From positions 158,548 to 222,547 of the forward strand of contig NBIV01000143.1 in assembly GCA_003194525.1 (NCBI GenBank): a stretch of DNA of 64,000 nucleotides, given 5' to 3'. The first letter of the stretch is position 1. The number at the start of each line of letters is the position of its first letter. This document shows positions 52,200 through 62,997 of the stretch, in pieces. The position numbers and the translations under genes are program-made. The notes beneath the pieces are model-generated. The model made no database searches. It was given only the letters and a program-made list of their open reading frames with translations, and was not told the DNA's origin. Origin of the DNA: Gracilariopsis chorda (lineage: Eukaryota > Rhodophyta > Florideophyceae > Gracilariales > Gracilariaceae).

Positions 52200-53351
52200 C
52201 ACTGCCGTTATCTAGAACCATTGATTGTTGGTCGCCTTTGGGCTGTTGTAAAGACAGATCTTTAATGTTTGGGAAAGGAAGAGGTGGAGGTTAACAAACT
52301 ATCACCAAGACGTCAGCAGAGCTGAGATCCTACAGGACGATCCAAAAGATACATACTGTTTCCGGGAGTGGTGGGCGGGTAATTTGAAGTGCTAGAGGAT
52401 ATCGTACATCGAACACGATGATACCGTAGCTGATCAGCAGAACAACAACACGATGATACCGTACTTGATCAACAGAACAACAACGAAAGATCGCCTTTTC
52501 GAATATGGCGCCTGCCGAATGTTTTGTAGCCCTTCACAGCCAAACGTGGCTCCGATGAATCCACTTCTGCAGTGCCCTGGAATATTCAGCGTCTCTGTCA
52601 TTGTAGTAGTGCTCTTACACAAACTATCCGCAACTGCTCGTAAACTTTCTAAAGGAGTGTGGTTGTCATGACATTAGATGAACTGATGTCAGGCAATTCT
52701 CTTACAACATACTTCAAGAAGGGATCCCGTTCTCGATCTATGAGCGATCGCCCCATGTCAATCGATTCTAAGATTTTTGGCAATCGGTCACAGGAAACTG
52801 GCTCGTCCTTTTTATTCGTGGGCCTTCGGCTACTCTTGACCGCCTGTCGGGTGGGCTGAAGTACAGAGGAAAGTGTTCGTGCAAAATGAGTGACATTCTT
52901 AACACTGGGTTAGAACCCGGTCTTTTCGGGTGTATCGGTCATCTTTCGTTGATTCTGCCCGAATTAGGCAACGGCTTGTGTGGACCATGTACTACTGGCG
53001 TCTCGCCACTGGGGATTACATTAGCGATGCCGGGCGCGTCACCGCGAATCCCATTTCCACACATGCGCCGTAGCTTTCTATCTCCGCATACCTCACAGAC
53101 CTTCCGGTTTGCATACAAACGAACATGATGGGATGACTAGTAAGTGTACTTGATGGCGAAATTAAGTTGGATATGGACATAGTCATTATGACTGCTACCC
53201 CAAACCATGCACAAAGTAAACTTTTGGGGACAATGAGCTTGCACATAGCCGAGAAGGACAACGAAATCTTTAGACCTTGCCCGGAGGTAACCCACCGTCT
53301 ACGTCCTGCTCTTCAGACGCTAATGTTTGACGATCTGTGGGCAGAAAAGGC
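52200..53351. other. No confidently supported gene
   Basis: Two imperfect tandem copies of an approximately 40-bp unit (ACGATGATACCGTAGCTGAT and CACGATGATACCGTACTTGA) lie at 52417-52490. The minus strand near 53100 reads KVCEVCGDRKLRRMCGNG, a cysteine pair that may be a decayed zinc motif, but nothing extends it. Confidence 0.35.
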
Positions 53352-54868
53352 TTACAAGATGCAAAAACGACGTCTTGAAGAGTCTTTAAGTTCCTCTTCA
53401 ACAACGCAACACCAGTGCCGAGGTCCAGTCGATGTCAGAAACGATATAGCATTTTGCCAAATGTCCTTGTTATACGGATCTGACGTGATCTTTTCTGTCA
53501 TTGCTACTATGTGCTCATACGCCGTTCTCCCTCTCGCAACCAACTGAGTCTGAGTTGCGAAGAGGCATGACACAAAAAGCAGCTATTACCACATGTACCA
53601 ACACCAAACATGATTCCCACGGGGTAGCTTCTCATCAAAACAGCAAGCGAAGGGGATGTCATTGCCACGCGAACGACAACAGAGATGAAAACCATTTGCA
53701 CTATAAGAGTTGCAAGTACACCTAGCAAAAACTGTCTGCTCGTATTGAGACCGATAGAGTTGTTGAGCCACGAACACTCATGGTCAAACATTCGCACGCA
53801 AACATCTCGCTCCGACGCATGCATTGATCGTGCAGGCTTCTCTGTTAAACATGTGTAGCAATAAGCAGATGGCAGTAAATCAATGTCTTTGTCATTGTCA
53901 ACACACTTTTGAATGTAGCGCACCAATGTATCACAGGTTTCTCTCGTAAGATCGTCTGCATTTTTAAACACTGTGGTGAGAGGGCATACAACGCTGATAA
54001 ACAACAAAACGTGAGCTACGACAAGGGATGGCAAGCTTATGAGCCTGGTTCCAATCGTGGGCTGCCAGAACTTGGCGTAAGAAATTGCGAGAATAGTATA
54101 ATAGAACAGAACAGAACAAGACCGTAGCGCGCTGGATGCTTTGCGCGACCTCGTGCCGCCTGTGCAGTGCCCAAGAAACCTTCACGCAACTCTTGCTCTA
54201 ATTCGCGTACCAACTCTTGAAGGTTGGTACGCGATTAGAGCAAGAGTTGCGTGAAGGTTTCTTTTGGAACGGCGCTAATTGGTAGGGCGTGTTTCCTAGG
54301 ACATCTGTGATGGAGGCGTCTGCACCAGCATAACATGCGCATTGGCTATCAAGTGATGATTCCTCTGCAAAGCTCTGTGTAGCGCTGTGGCACCCTGCGA
54401 TCGACGGCATCTATATCGGCTGCATGAACAACTGCAAGGCAAGTGACGCAGTGATGGTGACCATAATAAGCGGCCCATAGCAGTAGCGTGTGAGATTAAT
54501 TGTCGACAGTACGAGCCAGTACAGGCCATTTGGAAAGAATGAGAGGCAGAACGGCTACCCTTCCATACTGCGTTGCATATGTTGGTGCGTCGTATCCATT
54601 GGCACCACGAAATGAACAATCTGCCCCGGCATCGAGCAAAGCGCTGACATTCTGCAAAGGCGCTGACACGTACGCCTAGTGCAGGGGGGTGGGTATGCTG
54701 CAATTGTGGGGGATTGGAAGACAGGCAACCAAGCCTCGTAGCGAGGGGTAGAGGAGTGGCAAGAAGTGCAGCTGAGGCCAATGGCGCCCAATGCAGCGGG
54801 GTGTGACCTTCATCGTCGGACTGCAGGAGCTGCTGGGGGAGAGCAGGATCGATGAGCCGCGGAAGCAA
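53352..54868 (-). pseudogene. Ankyrin-repeat DHHC palmitoyltransferase pseudogene
   Basis: The minus strand starts with ankyrin repeats in broken frames (DDEGHTPLHWAPL; GATALHRALQRNHHLIANAH; AGADASITDVLGNTPYQLA). Hydrophobic segments follow (ATVLFCSVLLYYSRNFL; SLVVAHVLLFISVVCPL). The cysteine-rich domain reads CYTCLTEKPARSMHASERD then CVRMFDHECSWLNNSIGLNT, where DHHC is DHEC and two zinc-binding Cys/His positions are changed. A transmembrane segment (FLLGVLATLIVQMVFISVVV) and SDPYNKDIWQNAISFL at the C-terminus complete the HIP14/TIP1-type plan (ankyrin, TM, DHHC, TM). Such enzymes S-acylate proteins at Golgi membranes. Frameshifts, motif loss and a fold-back insertion show it is dead. Confidence 0.8.
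54173..54263. repeat. 41-bp fold-back hairpin
   Basis: The left arm 54173-54214 and right arm 54223-54263 are exact reverse complements apart from one extra T in the left arm, separated by eight bases (TCTTGAAG). The arms read AAGAAACCTTCACGCAACTC and so on. It lies inside the ankyrin-DHHC gene at the junction of the ankyrin and membrane parts. Confidence 0.92.
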
Positions 54869-55426
54869 CGAGGGTCGGTCGCCTGCGCGGATTAAGGCGG
54901 TCAGGGAGGGAGCTGTTCCGTGGCGCCCGTGGCGGTGCGCGAAGACGGTGGGCGGACGCGGACGCGGACGCGGTCGCGGTTGCGAAGAGCTGCGTGCGGT
55001 GGCAGAGAACCAGCGCGGAGCAACGCTAACGGTGCCAACGCTACAGCGTACTGTACCTAACTCACCTTGTATGACGTCGCGTCGCGGGACTGCCGAGCAT
55101 CGCCGGGTGGCGCTGCAGAAGGAGTCGCTTCAAGCGGCCCCGTCCTGTGCCACGTGTTGCTTTCTTTTCAGCCACATCATGCTTGCGTTTGCTTTTGATC
55201 CGAGCATCAATTTGCGTATGAAGTGGCATTGCCATCACCCATTGGCCCAGCGCGATCCTCCGCTCCAAGTGCGCGCTTGCTGTTCGGTACCGTTGGTACA
55301 CTCGTAGTACCGAATCGGTACCAACGGTACCAACAGTGGCGGCTTTCCAAGCCCCGTCTGTTCGAAGGCAGCGAGCCGGCTTGAACCCAGTATGCACTGT
55401 GCCACACGTGAACTATACCAGAAGAA
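54869..55426. other. GC-rich segment without a supported gene
   Basis: Contains a GCGGAC/GCGGTC array at 54950-54982 and an inverted repeat of GGTACCGTTGGTAC (about 55285) with GTACCAACGGTACC (about 55319). The element ACCGTTGGTA also precedes the zinc-finger genes. ORFs on both strands (plus 54852-55307, minus 55062-55397) are unconvincing. Confidence 0.45.
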
Positions 55427-56473
55427 ATGAGATTCCGCGGCCGCCGAGGCCGTGGTCGCGGCCACTGCCGTGGTTACAGTCACGATCAAGACGAGTTCAA
55501 CGACCATGTTCCTATGCAAGCTCCAGCAAGTGAATTCTCCGGTGATGCTTCCGCTTTGCAAGCCCATGTAGAATAAATCAACGAGTGCCGTACCCAGCTT
55601 ACAAGCCACTGCTGGGAATGTGGCAGCTACTTTTGAATATCGCTCTGCACATCGACCGTATACAGGTTGATCCATGTGCCCCACCCAGTCGTGCTCGCGC
55701 CGCAGTTCTCCTTGCGGCCACCAACTTTTCCACAACGTGCTATAGAAACCAAATTCGCATCCCTGCTTTCTATGACTTTCTTGTGCGTAAAATCGTACGT
55801 CAACTGTGACATGTACAGATTATTTCCAGAAAGGGCGGTTGGGCATCCCTGAAAGGCGGTGACATAACAATAGACCGTCCTTCTCAACACGTGCTCCAAC
55901 GCTCCAGTTGTCTCACTCGCGATAATCACCTTGAAAATCGCTTCTGCATCGGTTTGCCGCCCCGCGGCCGCTCCATCCACGCTGCCACCGCCGCCTATCT
56001 CTTGTTTGAACTGCTACCTAGCGTGCTAATGCATGTTGTATTCGCTGATAATTCCGATGAGCAAGATCTGGAACATCATATCAAGTCGTTGAACAGCAGA
56101 ATGCATTTTGGGAGTTGCCCTCCGAAAACGATCTCATAGCCTTTATCGCGAAAGGCATTGTTCTGGCACGGCTTTCAGGCGCTTTGGACACGGCTTCAAC
56201 AAAAGGCAGCGTTATCAAGTCCATATCTTCTTTTCTTTGGAGCGTTCTTTTACATTGTCTGATGGAACGGTTGTCACCAGGATGGGCTTAAAACCTAGAG
56301 TCTCTCTCTATGGAATGCAAATGGATATGGCGGAGCGCACAGAGTTGCGTGTAATTCAATTGTTGCCTCTACATAATACTACAGGGTGGATGCATTTGCT
56401 AACGTACTGCGGACCGAGATACGCCATGCATATGGTCAGCCGTTTGACGTGGCAATTCCGTGTTGGCTTCTAA
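55427..56473 (+). pseudogene. RG-rich leader and unrecognised fragments, possible Argonaute N-terminal region
   Basis: ATG 55427 begins MRFRGRRGRGRGHCRGYSHD, an RGG-type N-terminus like those of many Argonautes, and continues for about 46 codons to a stop. Later pieces in shifted frames (AAVLLAATNFSTTCYRNQIR near 55700; NCDMYRLFPERAVGHP near 55805; ORF 56108-56473) could be decayed Argonaute N and linker domains, but the match is weak. The link to Argonaute rests mainly on PIWI fragments 200-1300 bp downstream. Minus-strand ORF 55627-55980 is an alternative reading. Confidence 0.3.
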
Positions 56474-56661
56474 TGCGCCCTGCCTCCGTGTGAGGTTCTT
56501 ATTCAATGAGTAGCGTTAGTGCAATTTAGTAGTACAAAGACTGGGAGAGGATAGATAGATGTTTGCGCTACGGAGAGGCCTCTTATCGAGGAATCAGGTG
56601 CTATAAGAAGCCCACTCGCCCAAGACCGGGGTTAGAGAGGAGGACAAGTAGAGCAAGGGAC

Positions 56662-57399
56662 TCAGAATAATAAAGCAGTTGCGCTTTGATCAGGAACTTT
56701 ACATACTCTTATTGTTGGAGGTGGTATCCATGGAAAGAGTTGTGTCTTATCTGCTTTCAAAGTCCGCTTTACGATCATATCCTTATGTATGGTCATGAGT
56801 TCGTTGTAATCAATGACAACGCTATGAAATGATAAGGCTGCGCTACACAGCGACCGTAATGTCAGTATCAAAGACTGTACCATGTGAAACATTGCTCGAC
56901 CTATCACCTTCCTCTCTCTTAAATGGGATGAAGCGAGTTTGATGACGCTTATTGACGAAACTGAAGGGATGTTTGGTCGCATATCCCTGCCGATGTCCAT
57001 AAAAACCCGTCGAATACCAGCCACTTCTTCTTGCATCACTTCCTGCAACGGACCTTCAGAAACACCATCACGGAACACGATAATCTTCCTCGCACGCATC
57101 GTTCCCTTGAATTTGTCATACCACACCCTGTAATCTTCTTTGAACAAGTCTCCAATTCCTGAAACCATCTCCTTTCGTCGCGTTTGCCAGTGAGGCGCAG
57201 CCGAGAACTGCAAGCCCTGACGATCTCTCGTAATCATAAAATTAGTCGCAGCAAGGTCTTCGTCAATGAAGAGAACTCTGGCGCCCGCCTCTGATTCTTC
57301 TATGATGTTTGCAGCTTGTGAGGTCGATTCAGATAGACTGTAAAAAACTGATTGGCACCTTTCCAAATGGAAGGTTGTTGATGAAGGGGGTAACATCAC
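56662..57399 (-). pseudogene. Argonaute PIWI-domain fragment, minus-strand copy
   Basis: An ORF of 245 residues. Residues 55-140 read MITRDRQGLQFSAAPHWQTR, then GIGDLFKEDYRVWYDKFKGT, then ARKIIVFRDGVSEGPLQEVM and EEVAGIRRVFMDIGRDMRP, the PIWI core with the hallmark RDGVSEG. Near residue 145 the frame slips; in the next frame VNKRHQTRF, then SSNVSHGT, continues the PIWI consensus (KRHHTRF, NVPPGT). The upstream part of Argonaute (PAZ, MID, first catalytic D) is missing or unrecognisable. It is the only copy here that contains the RDGVSEG motif. Confidence 0.8.
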
Positions 57400-57436
57400 T
57401 CCCGTAACACCGTGGCCATCTTCTGCTCGAATTTAC

Positions 57437-57760
57437 ATGCAAGAAGAAGTGACTGGTATTCGACGGGCTTGTGTGGATATCGGCAGGGATATGTGACCCA
57501 AAATCACCTACATTATCGTCACTAAGCGTCATCACACTCGCTTTTTCTCGGCTAAGGGAGAGGAAGGGGATAGGTCGAGCAATGTTCCACCTGGTATGAT
57601 ACAGTCGTTGATACTGACAATACCGTAGCTGGTACCGCACCATCACAATTGCATTTCATGTCTTCACACTGCGGCGATCACGCCTGCTGGCTATGTGTAA
57701 CAACAACGAAGATGAACTCCGTCCCCTTTCTGTTCTGTTATCCTTCACTCCTTCTGCTCC
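57437..57760 (+). pseudogene. Argonaute PIWI-domain fragment, plus-strand copy
   Basis: Begins abruptly at MQEEVTGIRRACVDIGRDM, followed by a stop, then PKITYIIVTKRHHTRFFSAK and SSNVPPG. After a short insertion, the strand continues as TVVDTD-like and HFMSSHCG, and NNNEDELRPLSVLL near 57710 fits the DEN-x-x-x-DELQ segment near the Argonaute C-terminus. It is about 82% identical by eye to the opposite-strand copy 400 bp upstream. Confidence 0.75.
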
Positions 57761-58080
57761 TTCAGCAATATTTATTGTTTGGTGTAAAAGTGGCTCTCGG
57801 TAACGACGAGCAGCCAGGCCATCAGGTAAAGAACCCGATGTCCGTTAGTGGGCTAAAAAGCTATCCGTAAATCCCAGCCTTATGGTTTCGGGGGATGAGC
57901 AGTAAAAACTTTGGCGGAGCAGACGAGTGAGGAGCTGCGAGTGATGGTCAGACCCTTGAGCTTCGACGGCGGCTTGCCGCGATGAACCATCGTCAAAGGC
58001 AAGTCGCGAGGTCTGCAACGTGTCACTCGCAGGCATGCGTTTGGATAAATCATCTTCTGCGTGCCTAGAAACACCATTTT
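57761..58080. other. No supported gene
   Basis: Short ORFs only; no motif recognised. Ends at the conserved zinc-finger upstream block. Confidence 0.4.
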
Positions 58081-58190
58081 GTTACCGTTGGTAGACCTAC
58101 CGTTTACCAACGGTGTGGCAAACTGTAAGAATTGTCCCGCCAGTTAGAACGCACGACGTCCCACTCCATCACTACCATAGTTTTATATAT

Positions 58191-58200
58191 CCGCCCACTT
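58191..58200 (+). promoter_or_regulatory. TATA box of the truncated zinc-finger copy
   Basis: TTTTATATAT in the same position relative to ATG 58265 as TTTTATAAAC is to 51040. Flanking sequence (CGTTCGAGATACTATCATAG) is shared. Confidence 0.6.
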
Positions 58201-58264
58201 CGTTCGAGATACTATCATAGTATCCCCGCCGCGCGTATCAAAAGAGTTTCAATTCATCGTCGCT

Positions 58265-58760
58265 ATGCCATCCAACAAAACAGTTCCCGGGCCGCCAAGA
58301 TCTTCGGAGGTGGACAAGTGTTACCGCTGCACAGAAGAGGGTTGTCAGAAAACCTTTACTAGTATATCGAACCGAAACGTACATATGCGCATCCACACCG
58401 GTGAGGAGCCGTACTTTTGTTTTGATTGTGGGAGGAGCTTGAAATGGAGGAGTGGTTTCGTATCGAATGAACGTGCCCATAGGCGTCGCACGGACTATTC
58501 CCTCTTCGCGTATGCGTGCAGGGATATGCGACCAAAATCACCTACATTATCGTCACTAAGCGTCATCACACTCGCTTCTTCCCGGTTAAGAGAGAGGACG
58601 GTGATATGTAGAATGTTCCACCTGGTACAGTCGTTGACGCCGACATTACCGTCGCTATGTAGCGCAGCCTCAGAATTTGATTTCATGTCTTAACACTGCG
58701 GATATCACGCCGGCTGGCTACGTGTAACACAAGGAAGATGAACTCCGTCGGGCTTCTTGT
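58265..58760 (+). pseudogene. Zinc-finger/Argonaute chimera
   Basis: The first 80 codons duplicate the zinc-finger gene at 51040 with substitutions (MPSNKTVPGPPRSSEVDK; fingers CTEEGCQKTFTS and CFDCGRSLKWRSG). The second finger has lost its first histidine (FVSNERAHRRRTD). At about 58509 the sequence changes to an Argonaute PIWI fragment starting GCAGGGATATGCGACC. In its own frame this reads PKITYIIVTKRHHTRFFPVK, then NVPPGTVVDADITVA, but the zinc-finger frame runs out of phase with it. It is a rearranged, probably non-functional fusion. Confidence 0.8.
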
Positions 58761-59503
58761 CTGTGTGCATTCTCGGGCAGTGCGTTAACAGTGCATTGTA
58801 GAAGACAAACACGAGAAACGATTCTCTCAGAATCACACAGCCTGATAGGTTCCTTTGTTCTCGGTTGCCGAATCGAACTTCGAGTCAGTTAACGCACATC
58901 TCCGAGATTGATGAAGTTTCTGGAACGACCGAATTGTAGTGGATAACACTAGAGCGCTCATCACAGCCCTCTCAGTAAATCGGAGGCATCGAACCCCGGA
59001 CACTTTCACCCTCCTCTCTGCGCTAGCAGCCGACCAGCGCACACGAATGAAAACATCCACCATTTTCGTTGCCTTCGCAGTCGCAACCAGGATTGGTCCC
59101 TGATTCTCCTTTACTCTTAACCGTATTGTTCGGGATGCAGATTCTTTCCAAAAAGAGTTCGGATAGTTCATCCGACCAATTTGCCGCCCCCAACCTCAAT
59201 TCGGTACTTCCTTCTTCTTGATTCGTCTCTCGACAACTCTTTGCGTTCCACCTGGACCAAATAGAAGACATTCTGGATGATTACTCCTTAGCTGACGATG
59301 ATGCGACACAGCTGGTATACCAACCTTGCTTTTAAGACTTGTTGAGATGAACCAGGCAGCCTCAAAATGCGATGGACAAACGTGTAGATATTTTGTGGTT
59401 GTCCTGGTATATGCCTCACTCGTGTGGAAGACAAGCGTTATGTGCATCAGTGCTAGCCGAAGCAGACTGTGAGCTGCAACCTTTCACAGAACACGCCAAC
59501 AAC
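58761..59503. other. No supported gene; end of first duplication unit
   Basis: Minus ORFs 58833-59171 and 59023-59271 show no recognised motif. Homology to copy 1 starts abruptly at 59504. Confidence 0.4.
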
Positions 59504-59659
59504 TGGGTCATCGTCAGCAGTTGCATCGCGCCCACCACCAGTTCAGTGCACCTTTCTTCGTTCTGTGAGTAAAGTTATGCTTTTGACCCTCCCATCCACT
59601 TTGTTGGACTGGTAGTGGCAAACAAGTATGCCACTTCGGAGCAATTGACCAGCTGAGAC

Positions 59660-61843
59660 GCTTGTTCTCACTGCCCGTTGCGGAGTTTGCTTTATTGATT
59701 AATCGACGCTCGGGAAAGTCTCTTCTTTCCTAAACCATGCAATACGCTACGTTTATGGCGTTGTACAAACAACGCACTGACACTATTCTCAGCTCGAAGA
59801 TTGAAAAATACAGCGTTATCGGAAAAGGCGATCACGAGAAGGCGATCTATTATTCATCCAATGCTGTCGGAGGCGCAAATAACAAAGACGTGAAAGAGCT
59901 TTGCGGCACATGTATTTTGGGTCTTAAAGCTCGGGAAGCACTCGAAAGCAGCTGATAACTTGAAATTTAACGAAACGCATCCCAGACAACTCCATGTTGG
60001 CGTACATCATGAGCGAGTTACATCGAAAAAACGACATCTCCAAGAAAAGCATAAGTGGTTGTAGAAAAAATGATGAGAGATTGTAAAATTCGTGCTCAGA
60101 GAAGGAGCTCAGCTCTTCAGAGCAAACTCAAACCGATTCAAGTTCTTCTGGAGATTATCATTGGGATTCGATTTGTTGAGGAGAAATATCTCGATGCTGC
60201 TGACCTTCTTTCAAGATGAAAGATGGTAACACAGATATTGTATGTTGGATGCTTTTTATACAACGGTTATTGGAAGCTGTATGTCACCATCGCTTTCTTT
60301 CTACCACTGCAGCCGAGCCTACTTTTCAGGAGTTCTAGGAATTCCAAGCAGAATAGAAAAACACGTTGTTCTACTTTGACCAGTCGCGGACGCATGTAGA
60401 AGAGGATCAAACTTTTCTGATGAGACATGAGCGTCCACCTTACCACTCTATATAGGCGCTGAGTTGGAGGACCCGGTTGATGCCCGGCTTATTTGAGCAG
60501 TTTGTGCTGTATTGGAGTTGGCGATATGAGTACAGCAAATTCTGATCTGGAATGGGTGCTATCGGTACATCCCCGTTACGTGTTGGAGCCTCAATGCGGT
60601 ACCCACAGTTTCAAACTCCGTAAGAAGTGGTCTGAGTAAAGAGAAATGCCACCAAGAAGTATTCAGGCCAAACTGGGCACTGCTCTTTGAAGGTGAAGAA
60701 AACAAAACAGGAAGTTGATGCCCTCGCCCGAGGAAGGGAGCTCTTTCAGAAAGGCGACTTCAGAGGGTTTCTTGTTCAAGATTTCACTCCTCTAGAAGAC
60801 GCTTTATTTCTTTGTAAGCCAGGCAGACAACCAGAAAGCCTAATTCTGAAGGTTCGAAGAACAGTAACGATGATCTCCTCGGTGTACGTGAAGGCCATGA
60901 GAAGCAATCCGATAATTTTGCACCCGCAGACATTACTGAATCCATAGTGCAGAATTCGAACACCAAATAGATAGAGAAAAGCTTCAGGCACTTGGAGCTA
61001 CTTTGATTGCGGAAATGGCAGTGTACTCGTGCCAAGCTTAGGATGACTTGGGAAACCGTAGTCCCTGGTTCGCATTTTTGAATGCTTGGCTCATCTTCGA
61101 ATAGCTGGGGGTCGGCCCGATGTGAAACTGCGTTTAAGGGCGTTGGACGTTATCGTGTCTACGGCGGTCGGTGATGGTGCACGTGCCCATGATTCAGTAA
61201 GATTTTTTTTGGAAGCACCAAAGAATACGGATATGGAGTTCGCATGCTCAGTCATAGACCAAATGAGGATGGAAACAGATGGGCAGCGCTGTAGATCCTT
61301 TCAGTTTCTGAAACGATTATGGCGGAAGAACATTTCGCCGCTCTTACCTTATTTGGTTGGGAATTGCTCTAGTCGAGGAGGGGTTAACATCCGTCGATAC
61401 ACGGAAAGTGATATATCTTCATCGATGAAAATGTTGCCTAAGCATCCTCTTCTATGCCTGTTATTGGCCATTCGGACTTCATACGTTGTGGAAGGGAAAA
61501 TCATCCAGAATCGCAACGAGATGGTTACGTATGCGCTGCGTTTTTCGGAGCGATTATATGCGAAATGGCAGAAAAAGGGGTTCTACCGGAAGAGCATTGC
61601 TTGTAAAACACGGAAACTAGCCACGATTTCGGAAGAGATATGCACCACCTTCGCCTGTTGCACTTTGTAACTGAAGCTTACATGCGAGTGCTTGACAGTG
61701 AGAATGAGGGTGCGACAAAAATGCTATATCAGAATGGACCAATTTGCGACGGAAACGCGGCGTTCAACTTTGTACAGATCTACAGGGAGGGTGGGGATAT
61801 CAAAATGACTGGCGCAATCTGCAATGAATACTTTGTTTTCTGA
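59660..61843 (+). pseudogene. TFIIIC TPR-subunit pseudogene, copy 2
   Basis: Same content as 46660-48843. Some stretches are better preserved here: KYSVIGKGDHEKAIYYSSNA is in frame at 59809, and CDGNAAFNFVQIYREGGDIK (61747-61806) keeps the TFIIIC C-terminal motif intact. Most frame breaks are shared with copy 1 (for example the stops after REALESS, DAADLLSR and LLNP), showing the gene had decayed before it was duplicated. Confidence 0.65.
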
Positions 61844-62209
61844 AGCGGTGCGTTGAAGCAGGTAAAACAAGGCTATACGCAAAGCTCTATGCAGCACTCC
61901 AGTGGTTCATGAGATGATAAGTTTACGTGAGATATTGGGGCTGACCACTGTTGCGTGCAGATGCGGCATTGTGCGCTGAGGTTCGACACAGCGCTGTAAT
62001 GGCTAGTGAAATAATTGCGGTTTCAGCGGCAGCAGAGGATGATAACGACGAAGGGCAGAGACAAGCTGTAGAAGGAATTTATGACAAGATGCGGGCGTTG
62101 AAAATAGTAGGGGTTCAAGAGAAGTAGAGCATAAGCTGATTAATGCCGTTGATTGATGAAACTGAGAACTAGACGGAAGAAGTAAGGTGAGTGCGAAGGT
62201 GGAGATGAC

Positions 62210-62997
62210 TTAAGGAACGACTTCATCGTTGATGTCAAAGAAGACCTCACTGCGGTTAAGATCGTCTAAGCCTGTAGGACGAGAAATCATGAGTGGCTTT
62301 GCAAGACGACTAGAAGGTAGATCATCCGAGGTGGAATCACTCTCGAATCCTTTTTCCCACTCACTATCACTATCTGAAGTGCCGCCAAGATGTTGCGGAT
62401 GGGATAAGTAATCATGGAGACGCGAGGCGTCACCGCTACCATGGGAGGAGAGAGTTGTTAGATGATGTGCCATGGTTTGTCTTCTCAGCATTCTTTTACG
62501 ATTCTTCTTCTCCTTTCTGGTGGGCTCTCTCTTGTCACGTTTTGCGCTTGCGAAGAATTGATCTCCACTTTGAAGCGGATACATTCATCGCCAGGAACGT
62601 TGGGCATGCGGATGCAGGATATGGTGGTTCCGGCTTTGATATGCTCTACTTTGGAAAGTTTGTTGCCTATGTCGTGGTATCGACGGATGATTTTGATCGT
62701 CCAGTTTCGTTGGGTGGTTCTTGTAGACAGAGGGAGTAGGGAACGATTTGACGTTGATTGTTGTCGTTGAAGATTGCTGGACCACCTAAGGGGATGAGTT
62801 CGACAACGATTTTGTAAAAGGCCATCTGCAGGAACAGTATAACTTGCTGAGCCATGGTCGAAACAAGGATGTGTATTGTCTTCAACGATGTCGCGCTTTC
62901 GATTGCCCACCCTTTTTACTACGGTCTTCTCCGCGGACGGTGGTGGGGGGTTTGTACTGGGACAGTGGAGCGCCGAAAAGTCGCAAGCGGCTTCCAT
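62210..62997 (-). pseudogene. Duplicate of the 259-residue protein, frameshifted
   Basis: Counterpart of 49209-49988. At least five single-base insertions (near 62540, 62560, 62692, 62817 and 62915) break the frame into pieces. All substitutions are minor. Either it lost function after duplication or these are base-calling errors, as several fall in homopolymers. Confidence 0.75.

Noticed and set aside
53167-53547. Plus-strand ORF of 126 residues
   Set aside because: It overlaps the C-terminus of the DHHC pseudogene on the other strand, which has a recognisable motif; no support of its own.
55627-55980. Minus-strand ORF of 117 residues
   Set aside because: It competes with a plus-strand reading of similar length; neither is convincing, so it is only mentioned as an alternative.
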